The notes beneath the pieces were generated by a model, which was not told where the DNA came from, searched no databases, and saw only the letters and a list, made by a program, of their open reading frames with translations. Source: Formicarius rufipectus (lineage: Eukaryota; Chordata; Aves; Passeriformes; Formicariidae). From it: a stretch of 64,000 bases of DNA. The stretch lies in the NCBI GenBank assembly GCA_013399695.1, contig VXAU01003702.1, forward strand, positions 1,142,519 through 1,206,518, written 5' to 3'. Position 1 is the stretch's first letter, and each line of letters starts with the position of its first letter. Of this stretch, positions 13,507 through 24,100 are shown in pieces. Both the position numbers and the translations under genes were made by a program.

Positions 13507-13895
13507 ATGCAAAATGAGATAAAAAATGCTAAACATAATTTGCACTATCCATCTGGCTCTGTACGAGATGAGGGACTGAAAAAATCCTACTGTGGTCAGG
13601 CAAATGCTGTCATTCAAGATAAGGGATCCAAGTATAAATTCTACAATAAATACAGAAAATTATGCAAAAAAGCCCCTTTTCGAAGCCATAAGAGACCTGT
13701 GATTGCTGTTGATACAGATACATTTGGACTAAACAGAAAAGATGAATTATTAATAATTTTAACTTGTTACAAAACATGCTGAATAACCGTGTATAACACA
13801 CTCTAAATCACAATTTACATGTCCTGGATTCCAGATGAACTAATACCAGATAACGGCCTGCATTTCACAAATGACTTGTTTCAGCAATTTGCTTG
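13507..13895 (+). pseudogene. Ty3/gypsy-like retrotransposon integrase core, decayed
   Basis: One reading frame contains both halves of an integrase catalytic core. The first half is an open stretch at 13507-13782. Near its end is a 'VDTDTF-LNRKDELLII' segment that matches the first catalytic aspartate block of gypsy-type integrases (usually DLF-LNGK-YLL-VD). After two in-frame stops, a short open stretch at 13819-13895 carries IPDE, DNG, a following HF and a final QFA, the classic second-aspartate block of gypsy integrases. A stop follows directly, and I could not place the third catalytic residue. Zinc-finger-like residues upstream are too eroded to call. I found no matching reverse transcriptase, protease or LTRs. 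The copy cannot make a functional protein. A retrovirus-derived integrase is less likely, because the motif spelling is gypsy-like. Confidence 0.55.
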
Positions 13896-16204
13896 AGAAA
13901 TTACACCAAGCAAACTGTAGCAAGTCCTTATGAGGTACTGCCACATGGGCTAGGAAGAAAACTGTTTGGTAAATATAATAAAGAACCAGAGGTCCAAGTA
14001 AACCACGTCTGGCCTTGTTAGATTATTACAGCACACTTCTTAGTGCTCAGCTGAGATTTCCTGTCCAAAGAATTATGAGCAGTAAGGGACAAACTCCACA
14101 GATATGTTAAGCCAGCAGCGTTTAAGCATTACAAAAGAGCCATTTGCCCGAGACACAAACAGAGCAAATGCCACAAACACAGCCAAGACAAGTGGCAGTT
14201 GCAGATGGAAGGGAAAGTAAGATTTCAAGGTGATTACACAGCTAATAATCAAACACAGCCTCCTCTCAGCTGCAATGAAGTCAGATGACATAAGCCTTCC
14301 AAAGATTGTTCCCATTATTGGACCTGAGAAAAAGTTAAGCAAAACTAAGAGGCACTCTGGCTCCATGTATTTTAAGGATCAATACAATAATATGTTGACA
14401 GTATTTGTGTCATGACAGAAGAAACAGCTTTGTATTCAAACACCATCCAGCAATAAAAAAGTTTAAGTTAAAAGATTCATTGACTGTAAAAGGAATGACC
14501 GTGTAACATATGACACAGTCTGGGAACATTGATAGCTACTGACTTTTAGATTAGATGGCTCCAGTTGCGTCTTTTATTAACTGACTGCTTCAGTTTGTAG
14601 ATGTTACTTTATGCACACCTTCTGTTAAAAGAAATCAGCCTAGCATTTGTTACTGACTTGTGCAAAACAAGAAAGAAAGTAACCTTTGGGTAACGCTGAT
14701 CCACGTGTCTGCGCTGAAGCAGAAAACAAGTTTGATCTCCTCCTGACACATCTTTATTTAAAATATTACACATCTTGACAGAAATTGGCAGATAAAATAA
14801 TCTGCTGCCTCTCATTTCAATTAGTTTCAGATTCCAACTGCTGGATCTTGTTATTATTTTGTCTATGCAAATAGCATTCTACCATCAGATGGCTTCTCAC
14901 TGCATAGGTACTTCCACACTGTGTTCAAGTCAATTATAAACCTTCTGCTAAACAGTTTCAAGCAATCGGCTTTCTGTGGCATGCTGTCTTTTTCTTGTTT
15001 TTCAAACCTTCAGTCATTCTTGTAGCTCTTCTGCAAACCTCTCCCAATTTTTCCACGCCCTTCTTCAGCATTGACACCAGATTGGGATGTCCAAAAAGAG
15101 TTTTGCTTTGCCCAGAGATAACCTCACCTCATGCTCTCATCGCATATTCCCATCAAAACTGACACATTTAGCAGCTACACTGCACTGAGAGCTCTTGTGC
15201 AGCTGGATGATCCTGCAACCACGATCCTGGAGACCTTTTCAGAGCTGCTGCTTTCTGAGGCAGCCTCTTGTTCTGCGAGGATGACCGACACCTTTTGTTC
15301 CCAGTTGCGTGACCTTGGATCTGTCTCCACTGAAATGTGTACTGTTTGAGCACACCAAAAGATGGCTTTGTAAGCTATAAGTGACCCTTCCCATTACACA
15401 TGGTTGCACTGAATCTCCTTTCACCTGAAAACTTTATCAGTTGTCTTTCAAATCACTGACAAATAACACTGAGCCAAAAAGAAATCTCTGCAGCTGCACT
15501 AGAAACCACTCCATATGTAATGAAAATTTTCAATTAGTAAACGAGACATAGCTAGTGTCTAACAAATTTAAGTTTTCTGTATTTATTTAATATACCCTTA
15601 ATGTTTTAATCTGAATGTTTTGCTGTCGCAAACTAGATATCACACAGATATCTGTGCATATTAGAGCAAAATAGCCCTCCGAGCAAACTAAGCTTTTAAT
15701 TACATAGGAAATATCAAGCTAATTTGGCAGGCCCATTACCCATAACACTTTGACACCCACAACAAGCCATTTACAGACATCCCCACAAAGACCAGTGTGT
15801 GCTTGCACAAGGTGCTAGCAGACTTCAAGTGTGTTAGTGGGCACAGAGAGAGCTGATGGCACAACATCACTGGAAGATAAATACTTGTTACTTGAGCACT
15901 TCTCTTTTGGGACTGCAGAAGCTTTCCTGCATGTCACACACTTATCTGTATCACACCACAGTACAGATAAACAGATGATAAAATGCACTGAAGTGATGAT
16001 CTGCCTGGAGGGCAAAAGCCCAGCTAAACAAAAACCACCACCAGAGAAGAGAGCAGAGTGGTGTTCACTTTGAGACACTCACCCAATACTGTGTTTGGGA
16101 CTTGATTCTCACACCCTTCATTTCAAATAACCCTGTGCCTTGAAGTTTTCTGCTAATAGAAAGTTGGATAGCATCTCTAGTAAGGAAGGCTGGAACATCA
16201 CATG
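13896..16204. other. Intronic DNA; possible eroded retroelement tail, no gene
   Basis: The first 500 bases may be the continuation of the gypsy-like element, since degenerate basic-residue-rich frames run to about 14410, but I cannot align them with confidence. The rest is unclassified AT-leaning sequence. A 14-base palindrome (CACAGATATCTGTG) lies near 15640. The open frames here are short and unrecognised. Confidence 0.5.
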
Positions 16205-16955
16205 GGAAATGTTGTATGACCTTGAGGGTTGGTGTAGTCGAAATGGGAAGAAACTCAAAAACACAGAGTGCCAGAGCATACACATGGGGAGTCAAAAACA
16301 GAACCTCTGCTGTAAATTGTGACAGTACCTGTAGGAAATTACAAAGAAAGGATGGGAAAGGCCTGGATGTATCATCCCACTGAAGGGTGATTGTGTTTCT
16401 CCGGTGTGATGCAGCATGAAAAAAGCAAATACAACCACAAAATACTTCAGACAAGGAATTTCCATCAGAGAAATGGAACCATCACCTCACTTATACAAGG
16501 CATTGATCAGATCTTGTTAGGTAATGGCCCTTCTCACGCATATGTGAGAAAGGCAAGTACAAACAAGAACAGGTTGCAGAAAGGGCTGCTAGATTCATAA
16601 CTGCTCTTACACAGAGAAGTCTACAAGAAAGCGTACACAGAATGGGGAAAAAGAAAATAGAGGATACCATTGCTCTTCATATGTACATCAGAGAAAGAAA
16701 GAGGCAAATAAACTAAAGGTTGGGTTTGATTAAACAACACCTGATGAATAATAAATATACATTATAACTTGCAACACAGATTCTAGTTATCAAAGTGCCC
16801 CAATGTGAAATAGGATAGGGGTGGGAATAATGTCTGCATTATCTTCAGATTTTTGTACTGTGCTTATTAAGTTTAAGGGTGACAGTGCTACTTGCAATAA
16901 TAGAGTATTGGACTAAATAACTCAGATGGCCCTTTCTAGTCACGTGAGTTATAGA
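16205..16955 (+). mobile_element. Ancient CR1-type LINE relic (reverse transcriptase C-terminal part and 3' end)
   Basis: Read on the plus strand, this follows the CR1 ORF2 C-terminal region in order but is very divergent. A 'DLEGW-SRNGKKL' stretch and a 'MGS-KQN-C-KL' stretch lie at about 16218-16320. Next come a stretch like 'agaaaggatg...gtgatgcagcatgaaaaaagcaaatac' and a 'ggttgcagaaagggctgctag' segment at about 16572. It ends in 'tattggactaaataactcagatggccctttctagtc' at about 16908-16941, which matches the 3' UTR end typical of old sauropsid CR1 subfamilies. Stops and indels are frequent. It lies head-on to the TMEM178B exon, ending about 190 bases from it, in antisense orientation to that gene. 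Confidence 0.7.
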
Positions 16956-17130
16956 TACCATTTTGTGATAGAAGTAACACATAACTATGGTTGGGTGATC
17001 ATTGATGTACCCTCGAGGAAGCTTGGAAGTCCAGATCGCTTAAACCACTCTGAAAACATGTTTTCAGTGACTTACAAATGGAGAGAGGGAACATGAAAAT
17101 GACAAGAAAAATACATTTCTTCAAACACCA

Positions 17131-17140
17131 ACATCCTTAC
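17131..17140 (-). promoter_or_regulatory. 5' splice donor of the TMEM178B exon
   Basis: On the minus strand the exon ends GGGAG and the intron begins GTAAGGATGT, close to the vertebrate donor consensus. The split glycine codon (G|GN) agrees with the glycine expected at this point in the family. Confidence 0.8.
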
Positions 17141-17278
17141 CTCCCATGAGGAAGAGAAGCCCCGCCACATACTGCATAAGGCCTCGATCCCAACAGCACC
17201 CCAGCACCCCGATAATCCATCCAAAGAGGATGATGGCCACAGCCATGCCCATGAAGCCAGCTGTCATCCTGCGCAGAT
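17141..17278 (-). CDS. TMEM178B: TMEM178B internal exon (partial CDS, transmembrane protein 178B)
   Basis: This is a 138-base internal exon on the minus strand. It follows a pyrimidine-rich acceptor ending in AG at 17280-17279 and is followed by a strong GTAAG donor at 17140-17136. Two bases complete a split codon, 45 codons follow, and one base is left over, so both introns are phase 1. The peptide starts LRRMTAGFMGMAVAII, continues through a hydrophobic helix with GWIIGVLGCCW, and ends in MQYVAGLLFLMG at the start of the next helix. I recognise this as the second transmembrane segment and the start of the third in TMEM178B. The TMEM178A paralog shares LRR-TAGFMGMA but differs strongly after it. 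The family are four-pass membrane proteins of the claudin-like superfamily. TMEM178A is linked to ER calcium control in osteoclasts, while the role of TMEM178B is poorly known. An open frame runs past the acceptor into the intron (17121-17336), but the splice signals define the exon. The identification comes from memory of the family, not from a search. Confidence 0.85.
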
Positions 17279-17330
17279 CTGCAGCGGGGAACACAGAAAA
17301 ACAACACGAGTGTCGACAGTGATACATCAG
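17279..17330 (-). promoter_or_regulatory. 3' splice site region (polypyrimidine tract and branch-point candidate)
   Basis: Read on the minus strand, this stretch upstream of the TMEM178B exon has a T/C-rich tract (TTGTTTTTCTGTGTTCCCC) and ends in GCAG next to the exon. A CTGAT-like branch-point candidate lies about 45 bases upstream of the AG. A second AG (GCGCAG) lies a few bases inside the exon. Using it would remove 8 bases and shift the frame, so the outer AG is preferred. Confidence 0.7.
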
Positions 17331-17540
17331 CATCATCGATTCGTAACAGTCTTAATCCAAAATGCCACTGATGTGCAAGGTCTTCAGTGTGCGTTGGCAT
17401 GGGATGGTTTGAGTAAGGATGACTCAGATGGAGGACAAGCCATAAATTAAGATACTAGCTTTATGAGAAACAGGCAGCACAGTTTTATTATAAGCAAATC
17501 AATTAAACAGGGGGGCTTCATTAATTCAATAAGCATTACG

Positions 17541-18066
17541 TGAAGTTGTAAGGTGTTTGGTCCAGCCTCGACCTGATGCCAGGGACTACTCGTGGCTGGG
17601 ATTAGGGAAATTAAAAAGGGAATATAACAAAGACTCCTCTGCCACAAGGCAGAGGACACAAGCCTTTGTGTCCATGGGGGATCAGCCATGTTGTACGGGG
17701 GGCAGGGGTGAGTCACCAGGTAAATGGGGATACGTCACAACCGATGAGAGGAAGGATCGCCCCCTCCCCTCCTACCTTAGGTAAAAAGGCAACCTTTTGG
17801 GGCAAAATGCATGTGGATTAACTGACATGAAAGGGTGGAGCTTTGTAACCAGAAAAACCTACAAGAAGTGTGGTTTTTTAAATGATGGCGTACTTTTGGA
17901 CCCTCATGGCCTGAGCACCCAGCATGCACTGTTATTAAACTTTCCTGCTCGCCACGCTTCTTTGGTTCATGGGTCATTTTTGCCATGTTCTAAATTTAAT
18001 AAACAGAGATTTTTCTCACAGCTTGGGCTGGGGAGAGAGAGCAGGTGACCATTTCACCTCCCAACA
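17541..18066 (+). mobile_element. LTR-like segment 1 (probable solo LTR or LTR fragment of an avian endogenous retrovirus)
   Basis: The block starts TGAAGTTGTAAGGTG and ends with CACCTCCCAACA, so it has TG...CA-type ends with weakly inverted termini (TG..AGGTG against CACCT..CA). An ATTAAA polyadenylation-type signal is followed by 'ctttcctgctcgcc' near 17935, and an AATAAA lies at about 17999. The layout fits an LTR in plus orientation. I found no primer-binding site, no internal genes next to it and no clear target-site duplication. The family assignment is inference; a repeat-library search would settle it. It lies about 260 bases upstream of the TMEM178B exon's acceptor, antisense to that gene. 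Confidence 0.4.
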
Positions 18067-18074
18067 AGGCTCAG

Positions 18075-18567
18075 TGTAGATGCTGTCAAGGGACTTGCGA
18101 CAACTTGCTCAGGAGTTGGAAGTTGTAAAGTGGCCTCAGTGCAATGTTGTGTCTAACAGCTGTAGGCTCTGGTGTTGGAATTCAAAAATACTTAGCAACG
18201 AAGGAGTTAACAGAGATGTAAAGGAGACCTTGGAAGAAGCCCAAATGGGCTTCTTGACAGATAAAAGACTTGCAAACACTGTCGCCTCCCTGTCTACAAC
18301 ATGTATGAAGCTACCTGGACTTTGGAGATACACCCTAAACCTAGATGAGGACTCCATTGTATTGCTAATATGTGCATTACCATGTATCTCTCCCTAGTTA
18401 ACGGTGTTACCCATAGTTACAACATCTTCCCCCATGTTTAGCATAAGCCAAACCCTGAGATGAATATTCATTTTACTGAGCATATATATGGCGTTATAGT
18501 TTCAATAAAGTTGTTCCTGCTTGCCTTCCCATCAAGCGGGGACCGTGTTTAGTTTTTGACCGCCACA
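18075..18567 (+). mobile_element. LTR-like segment 2, next to segment 1
   Basis: It begins TGTAGATGC and ends CCGCCACA, with a TATA-like CATATATATGG at about 18480, an AATAAA at about 18504 and a short U5-like tail ('gcggggaccgtg...gaccgccaca'). The flanks CTCAG (18070-18074) and CTCTG (18568-18572) agree at 4 of 5 bases, which could be a worn target-site duplication. A 105-codon open frame (18080-18397) overlaps it but matches no retroviral gene I recognise. A solo LTR is the most likely reading, but boundaries and family are unconfirmed. Confidence 0.45.
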
Positions 18568-21080
18568 CTCTGGGTACCAGCACAGCACCTCTTTACCTCC
18601 TTATCTCCATCCATCCCTCCACCACATTCAGTGGATGCACCTGCACAAACTGATTGGCAAGGCAGTTTCTATGCTTTGTGCCAGAACAGACATGACAGAG
18701 GAGTCACCTTGACTCTGACCCCAGGTGTTATCTTGGGCAAGTCACTGAGCCCCTCGGGGCCGCAGCTTCTCACGTGTGAGTTCGGCCATAGTGCCTTGGT
18801 GTCCTGCAGTGGGATGAGCAAAACCCAGTACCTCCAGAACAGGGAGGCACACAGATATTCTGGTGTCACACATAATAAATGCACTGCAGGTGCTTGGCTG
18901 GGGCATGGGATGCTTCAGTGCCCTCTCTCGTATCCAGATGGTGACCTTGCCAGATGACTTTTGGTGAGGATGTTTCTGAGTGCTACAGGGAGCACTAAGA
19001 GCAGGAAAAGGGCAGGGGATTGGAGTGAAACATTTTATGCTCTTCAAGTGGAGACTGAGTACTACATCTGATGTGGGTGCAAGGGGTTGACACGCATTTA
19101 TTTCATAAATAGAGGAAAAGGATCTAAAAGACCTAATGTGAGGAATCCTTAAATTAAGACCTGGCTATGCTGCATATTTGCCTTCTGCAAAAAGGTTGGG
19201 ACTGCTGGGATCCCTCTTCCTGCATGTGCTGGGGAAAAAATAATTCTTCACAGTTGGTTTTGATGTGAAATCTGGGCAGTGAGACCACCTGGCAACCGAA
19301 AGAGCAAGTACTATGTGAGCTAAAGGGCATCTTCACACCCTCAAATAATGAAACAGATGGGGGCATCTTCACTAAAATTTGATTGTTCACTGTTCCCCCT
19401 CATACACACATAAAAAGTTTAAGCACTGATATGTCAAGAGTATATGTACAGGGAAAATTTCAGCCAAGTCAGCTCTCCAAATATTCATTTCCTTCTTGTA
19501 ACTTTTTTTTTTTTTAATAGCAATGATTGTACATTTTTTTTCCCAAGAAACAGAATGCTTATGACAGAGGAGGGAAGATCTGAGAACTGTGAATCATCCA
19601 CCAGTCTCTATGGCAGTTTTTCGCCTTGGCTGGCCTTTGACTATTTCTCAATTTCTGTTATTTTTTATGTTTTTCCCACATATCCCACATAGATAAAAGG
19701 ACCACCAATACCAGCACTGCAGATTCAATGACATTTGTGAACAGTGACAAATTACCACCATCAGAGATTTTTAAAACTCTGCACCCAAAACACTAAGTGT
19801 CCACAAGGTTCGTAGGTATGTTGGGACAGAATGATATGATTCAGTGGAAGGCAGTCTACTCAGATCCATGTTCATCACAGCACTTCTTATTCAAGATCAA
19901 GTTGCAGAATGCGACCCCTCTCTTGAAACTAGAACTGGTTCCTATAAATTGTCATTGATTTTTCAAGGATTCTCTCTGACAACAGGTAACCATGTGTTCA
20001 CCCCATCAGTGACCAGGCCCTTTTAACATGATACCCATCTTAAAATTTGTACTTTTTTCTTAGTTTTTATGACTGTCCCACCACATCTGAGTATGCTCAA
20101 GGAGTTCTAGTGCAGGAAAAAAAAAGGCATTTCCTGCAGAATGTTGTACTTCCCATATGCAATGCTGGTCTCTATCCCTTAGGAATTTCTCTGAGTGCTT
20201 TCTAAAACAAGCAGTAAATGTTAGCAAGCATCTTTGATGGCTGTCTTCCTACTTTTTCGGCCCATGAAGGCTCAATTTGAAAGATGAATGAAAACATAAA
20301 ATGTTTACTGTTTTCTATGTCATCTTCAATAACAGCACGACACGTCTCTGGGAGGTGATGCACAACTGTCTGTGTCAGCCCTACAGATCCCTTCCATTTA
20401 ACTTGTGACTGCAGACTCCAGGTAACAACAGCACTTGTTCATCCTAATGGAAACACATCCCAACAACCTGCTTTTAATGAGTTGAATTTAAATAGCTTAT
20501 TCAGCTGCAAGAAGTCTGTAACCTGCCCCAACACTGAGCTGAAGGAGCCAGTTTTCACAGGTCCCAGAGTGGATCACGAACAGTCCCATATCCTGTATAC
20601 CAAACTAAGGAATAGTTTTTATCCCACTAAAACCAATTTGAGTTCTGTCATTTAACAGAAGAGTTAAAGGACAGGACCAAGATTTCTAGGCCAAATTCTG
20701 ACTTTTGTTTCACTTGACCTCTCCTCCTGATGGAGGAGATTTGCTTTCTAACAACACAGCAAAATTCATCATCTTATTTCCGGGCTTACATTATCTTTGA
20801 AAGAAAGCAGAAAGCTAACTTCTGACAGACACAATACTACATGTTGATAAAGTCAAACTTTTTAATGAAATCTTAGTTCTCAAAGTTCAGTGAGCTTAGT
20901 TTCAGATTGCCACTGCTTAAGCCAGTTGCAAATCTGCCCCTCACAAGTCCACCCATTAGAGCTTATATGAAAAAAAATAAAATAAAAACTTCCTTTTCTA
21001 TTCAAAACCAGTTTGGCTTTTGTCCTGCAGTAACATTCCTTGAGGGGAGCCCTTGCAAATGGTAGTCCTGGGAAAGATGG

Positions 21081-21108
21081 TTTCAAATTTTGAAATTCAA
21101 ATTTCAAA
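21081..21108. repeat. Short AT-rich direct/inverted repeat cluster (TTTCAAA / TTTGAAA)
   Basis: Two TTTCAAA words flank a TTTTGAAATTCAAA core. TTTGAAAT and ATTTCAAA form an 8-base stem with a 4-base loop. No function is evident. Confidence 0.4.
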
Positions 21109-24100
21109 TCCAAGTTGCAAAGTTGGTTTCAGTAATAGCCTTCACTTGTCCAACAGCATCTTCCTGGTGCTCCTCACCTACCAGAGCCCACAGGAGGCTA
21201 AGGTCAGTGCTGATATCAAGTCTATTCAAAATGATTCTTTTATGGAAATGTACTTAATGTGTGTGAAGGAATCATCACCCTCAGGCTACTTAGTGAAGGA
21301 CAGGGAACAGGAGCCTATATTCCCTGGACTCAATCCCTATCAGTGGTGCTTATCGTGATTACTGTTTCATTGGTCTGGTGCTCCACGTGGAAAGGACACA
21401 AGAAAAGTAGAGATTCACATTGTGTACTCAAGACAATATTTAAATTCATTCTGCTAATTTAGGATGGAAGGGTGGCATATAAATAAACAATAGCTCATCA
21501 GTACAAATTGATGGAGTTTTGTCTGATTTTGATTGGCACTGATAAGACCCTTCCTGAATGCATCCTGCAAAGGTAAAAAGGGTCATGCTGTCATGTAACA
21601 CCACTTTATGTCATTTGAGCATATCTTGGGTTAGCTTGTTTTTATTTTTCTGAAATTGTTTTTATTTTTAGACTATGAAATGAATGGTTCTCTACATTCT
21701 TTCTCTCTTTGAAAATCTCTCTGAGTAACTGCAGCATCTCAGGGTCACGGCATGATGATCCCAATCAACTGAAGGAGCGCCTATGCCAGCAACATGCATT
21801 GTTGAATCTTATACAGCCAAGTAGGAGCTGCAACAGCAAACCTGCCTTATCTCAGTGCACTCGTGCACTGCTTAGCTGGCTCTATAGCTGATCCTCTCCT
21901 GGATACCCATCCCAAGTCTTCACACTGCAGCGAAGCGCACAGACTGCAGGGACACTTGGAATTCCCCTGCCCCATCATCTAGCAAACTTTAGAAGTGTAG
22001 CTACACTGTGCAAGTAAGGAAGATATTACATTGCTTTTTCTGTAACACCCACAATACAGAAACTGAGTTTTAATGCTTTGCCTGTATGACCACTAGTTTC
22101 AAAGATTTACTGTATGGAAATAGATACCACCACCACTTGGGGATAAAAGTGCAATATTATCTTTCCACATATGGTTTAGGGACACCTTCCTCATCTCCTT
22201 TTCTTTTTGATGTTGACTAAAAGCTACAAATCTTGTCTTTGGTAGTACTTTTCATGCCTAGCACAGCTACAGGTGCTTCTGTATGTAAAAGGCAGGAAAC
22301 TCAATCCTGACTCAAAATCAACGTATGGATCATCAGGCAAAACGAACACAGGCATCATCCATAGTCTGGAAAAAACAAATGTCTTGACTGACTGGAGAAG
22401 GGACAGGGAATGGAGTAATTAAATTCCTATGACTAAAACTGAAATGGTAAATTTGAAAGCCATAAGCTTTTTGAATCGTGATGAAAATAGAAACATCAGC
22501 ATTTTAGACAACCTCCTTAAAATAGAGACATTCTACGCGCATTTCCTAAAAGCATTTTAGTTTTCTGCTGGAGAATATTAACTCTAGAGGTTTACCGAAG
22601 ATAAATAAAGGCAGAAAAGCTGATTAAGATCCATTTATTTCCAAGCAACATGTGGTGAAAGGTTGTCTCTGTCAGTTTGCAAATGCCCCTGCCCTTCCTT
22701 TCACCCTGATATCTGTCCATCTGTATTTGTTATGAGCAATAAAGTAATTCATGCTGGTTATCACATCATGGAAGAAGTTTCACACCCCAGCAACTGCAAA
22801 CATAACATGTTCTGAATCAGCTTTGCTTCTTGAAAAGTTCAATATGCCTTTTTGACTTCTGATGTTCTGTCCTAGTTCTTGAAATTGCAAGTCATCTTTC
22901 TAAAGCAAGGGCTTGGTCTTTCTGTTGGTATCTTTCCATCTTCCTTTCCACAGAGTTTAATAACACTTCCAAAATACTAGATATTTCTTTCCTCACAACA
23001 TATACAGCAAAGAATATATGAACTTTTTATGAAAGATGGGGAAACCAAGTCAAGAATAGTCAACATGGCCACAGTTACATGAAGTTTGTAGAGGAGCGTG
23101 TCATTGAACCACTGTTATCAGACTTTCTGACTAGTCCATGAGTCCCACAGCACTGCTTTTGCTTTCAGAAGTGCTTGTCCTCAAGAATTAGGTAGCAAAT
23201 CAAACTATAGGGCTTGTCATCAGACCATCAGAAAGCGCAAAGTTGTTGCAAATAGTATTTCAGATAGTCCATCCTATAGGTCCTCCTTTCTTCTCCCAAT
23301 ATAGAAAAGTCCATAGGGACGGAGAACCCTGAAGTCTGTATGCAGAATTTCTGGAACATCTTAGGAGACATTCTGGGAACAGCATCGTTCCTCCTGAGGC
23401 ATCCCAACAAAAGGGGAAACCAAAAGGAAATCACAAATGTATTTCTGTACCATTCCAGAATCAAATGTCAGGATGTAGTAACTTCACAAGCAGAAACAGA
23501 CTGACATGACATAATTCTTTAGCATAATCCTCCATTGCAGGTCACTTTGATCTATACCCTCCTGTACTAGATTTCCTCTGATTTATCTTTAGCATGGATT
23601 AAGAACATTTGTACTTAAAAAGAGTCTAAATCACTCTTCTTTTCTCCTTTTTCAAACAAATACATGTATTGGATATTGTTCAAGAACAGCACACAGTCCT
23701 AAAGCACAATTTACCAGATTTCCCTGGGCTTTGTTTAAATTACTTCTTTTACAAAGAATCAGCATCACAGAGGTATCTTCTTCTGACATCATCCCTTCCC
23801 TTATCTCACCCCAAAACTTCAAGGGAGCAAGATAAAGTCAGGCAGATGTAAGCTTTATTGAAAACCAGCCCTAGCAGCTCCCAGATACAATGAACAAGCT
23901 GAGTGTTAATGCAGGTGATTTTGAGTGGCATCTTCTTGCTCTCACTATTCTCTCTGCAGAGCTTAAGACTGTATTTTGGATAAAGCTGGCAAATAAAGGG
24001 TGAGGGTTTTAATCTTTTCTTTCCGCTTCAGGTATGGAGAGATAAGAAAAGAAATATGTATTAGTCTACCTGAGACTCAGTTAAAATCTCTGAGTGCCTT

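Noticed and set aside
17121..17336. Continuous minus-strand open frame through the TMEM178B exon
   Set aside because: The exon has clear acceptor and donor sites; the parts outside 17141-17278 are intron read-through.
18080..18397. 105-codon open frame as a possible retroviral envelope fragment
   Set aside because: I could not match it to any envelope landmark, and it overlaps the LTR-like segment, so it is not called as a gene.
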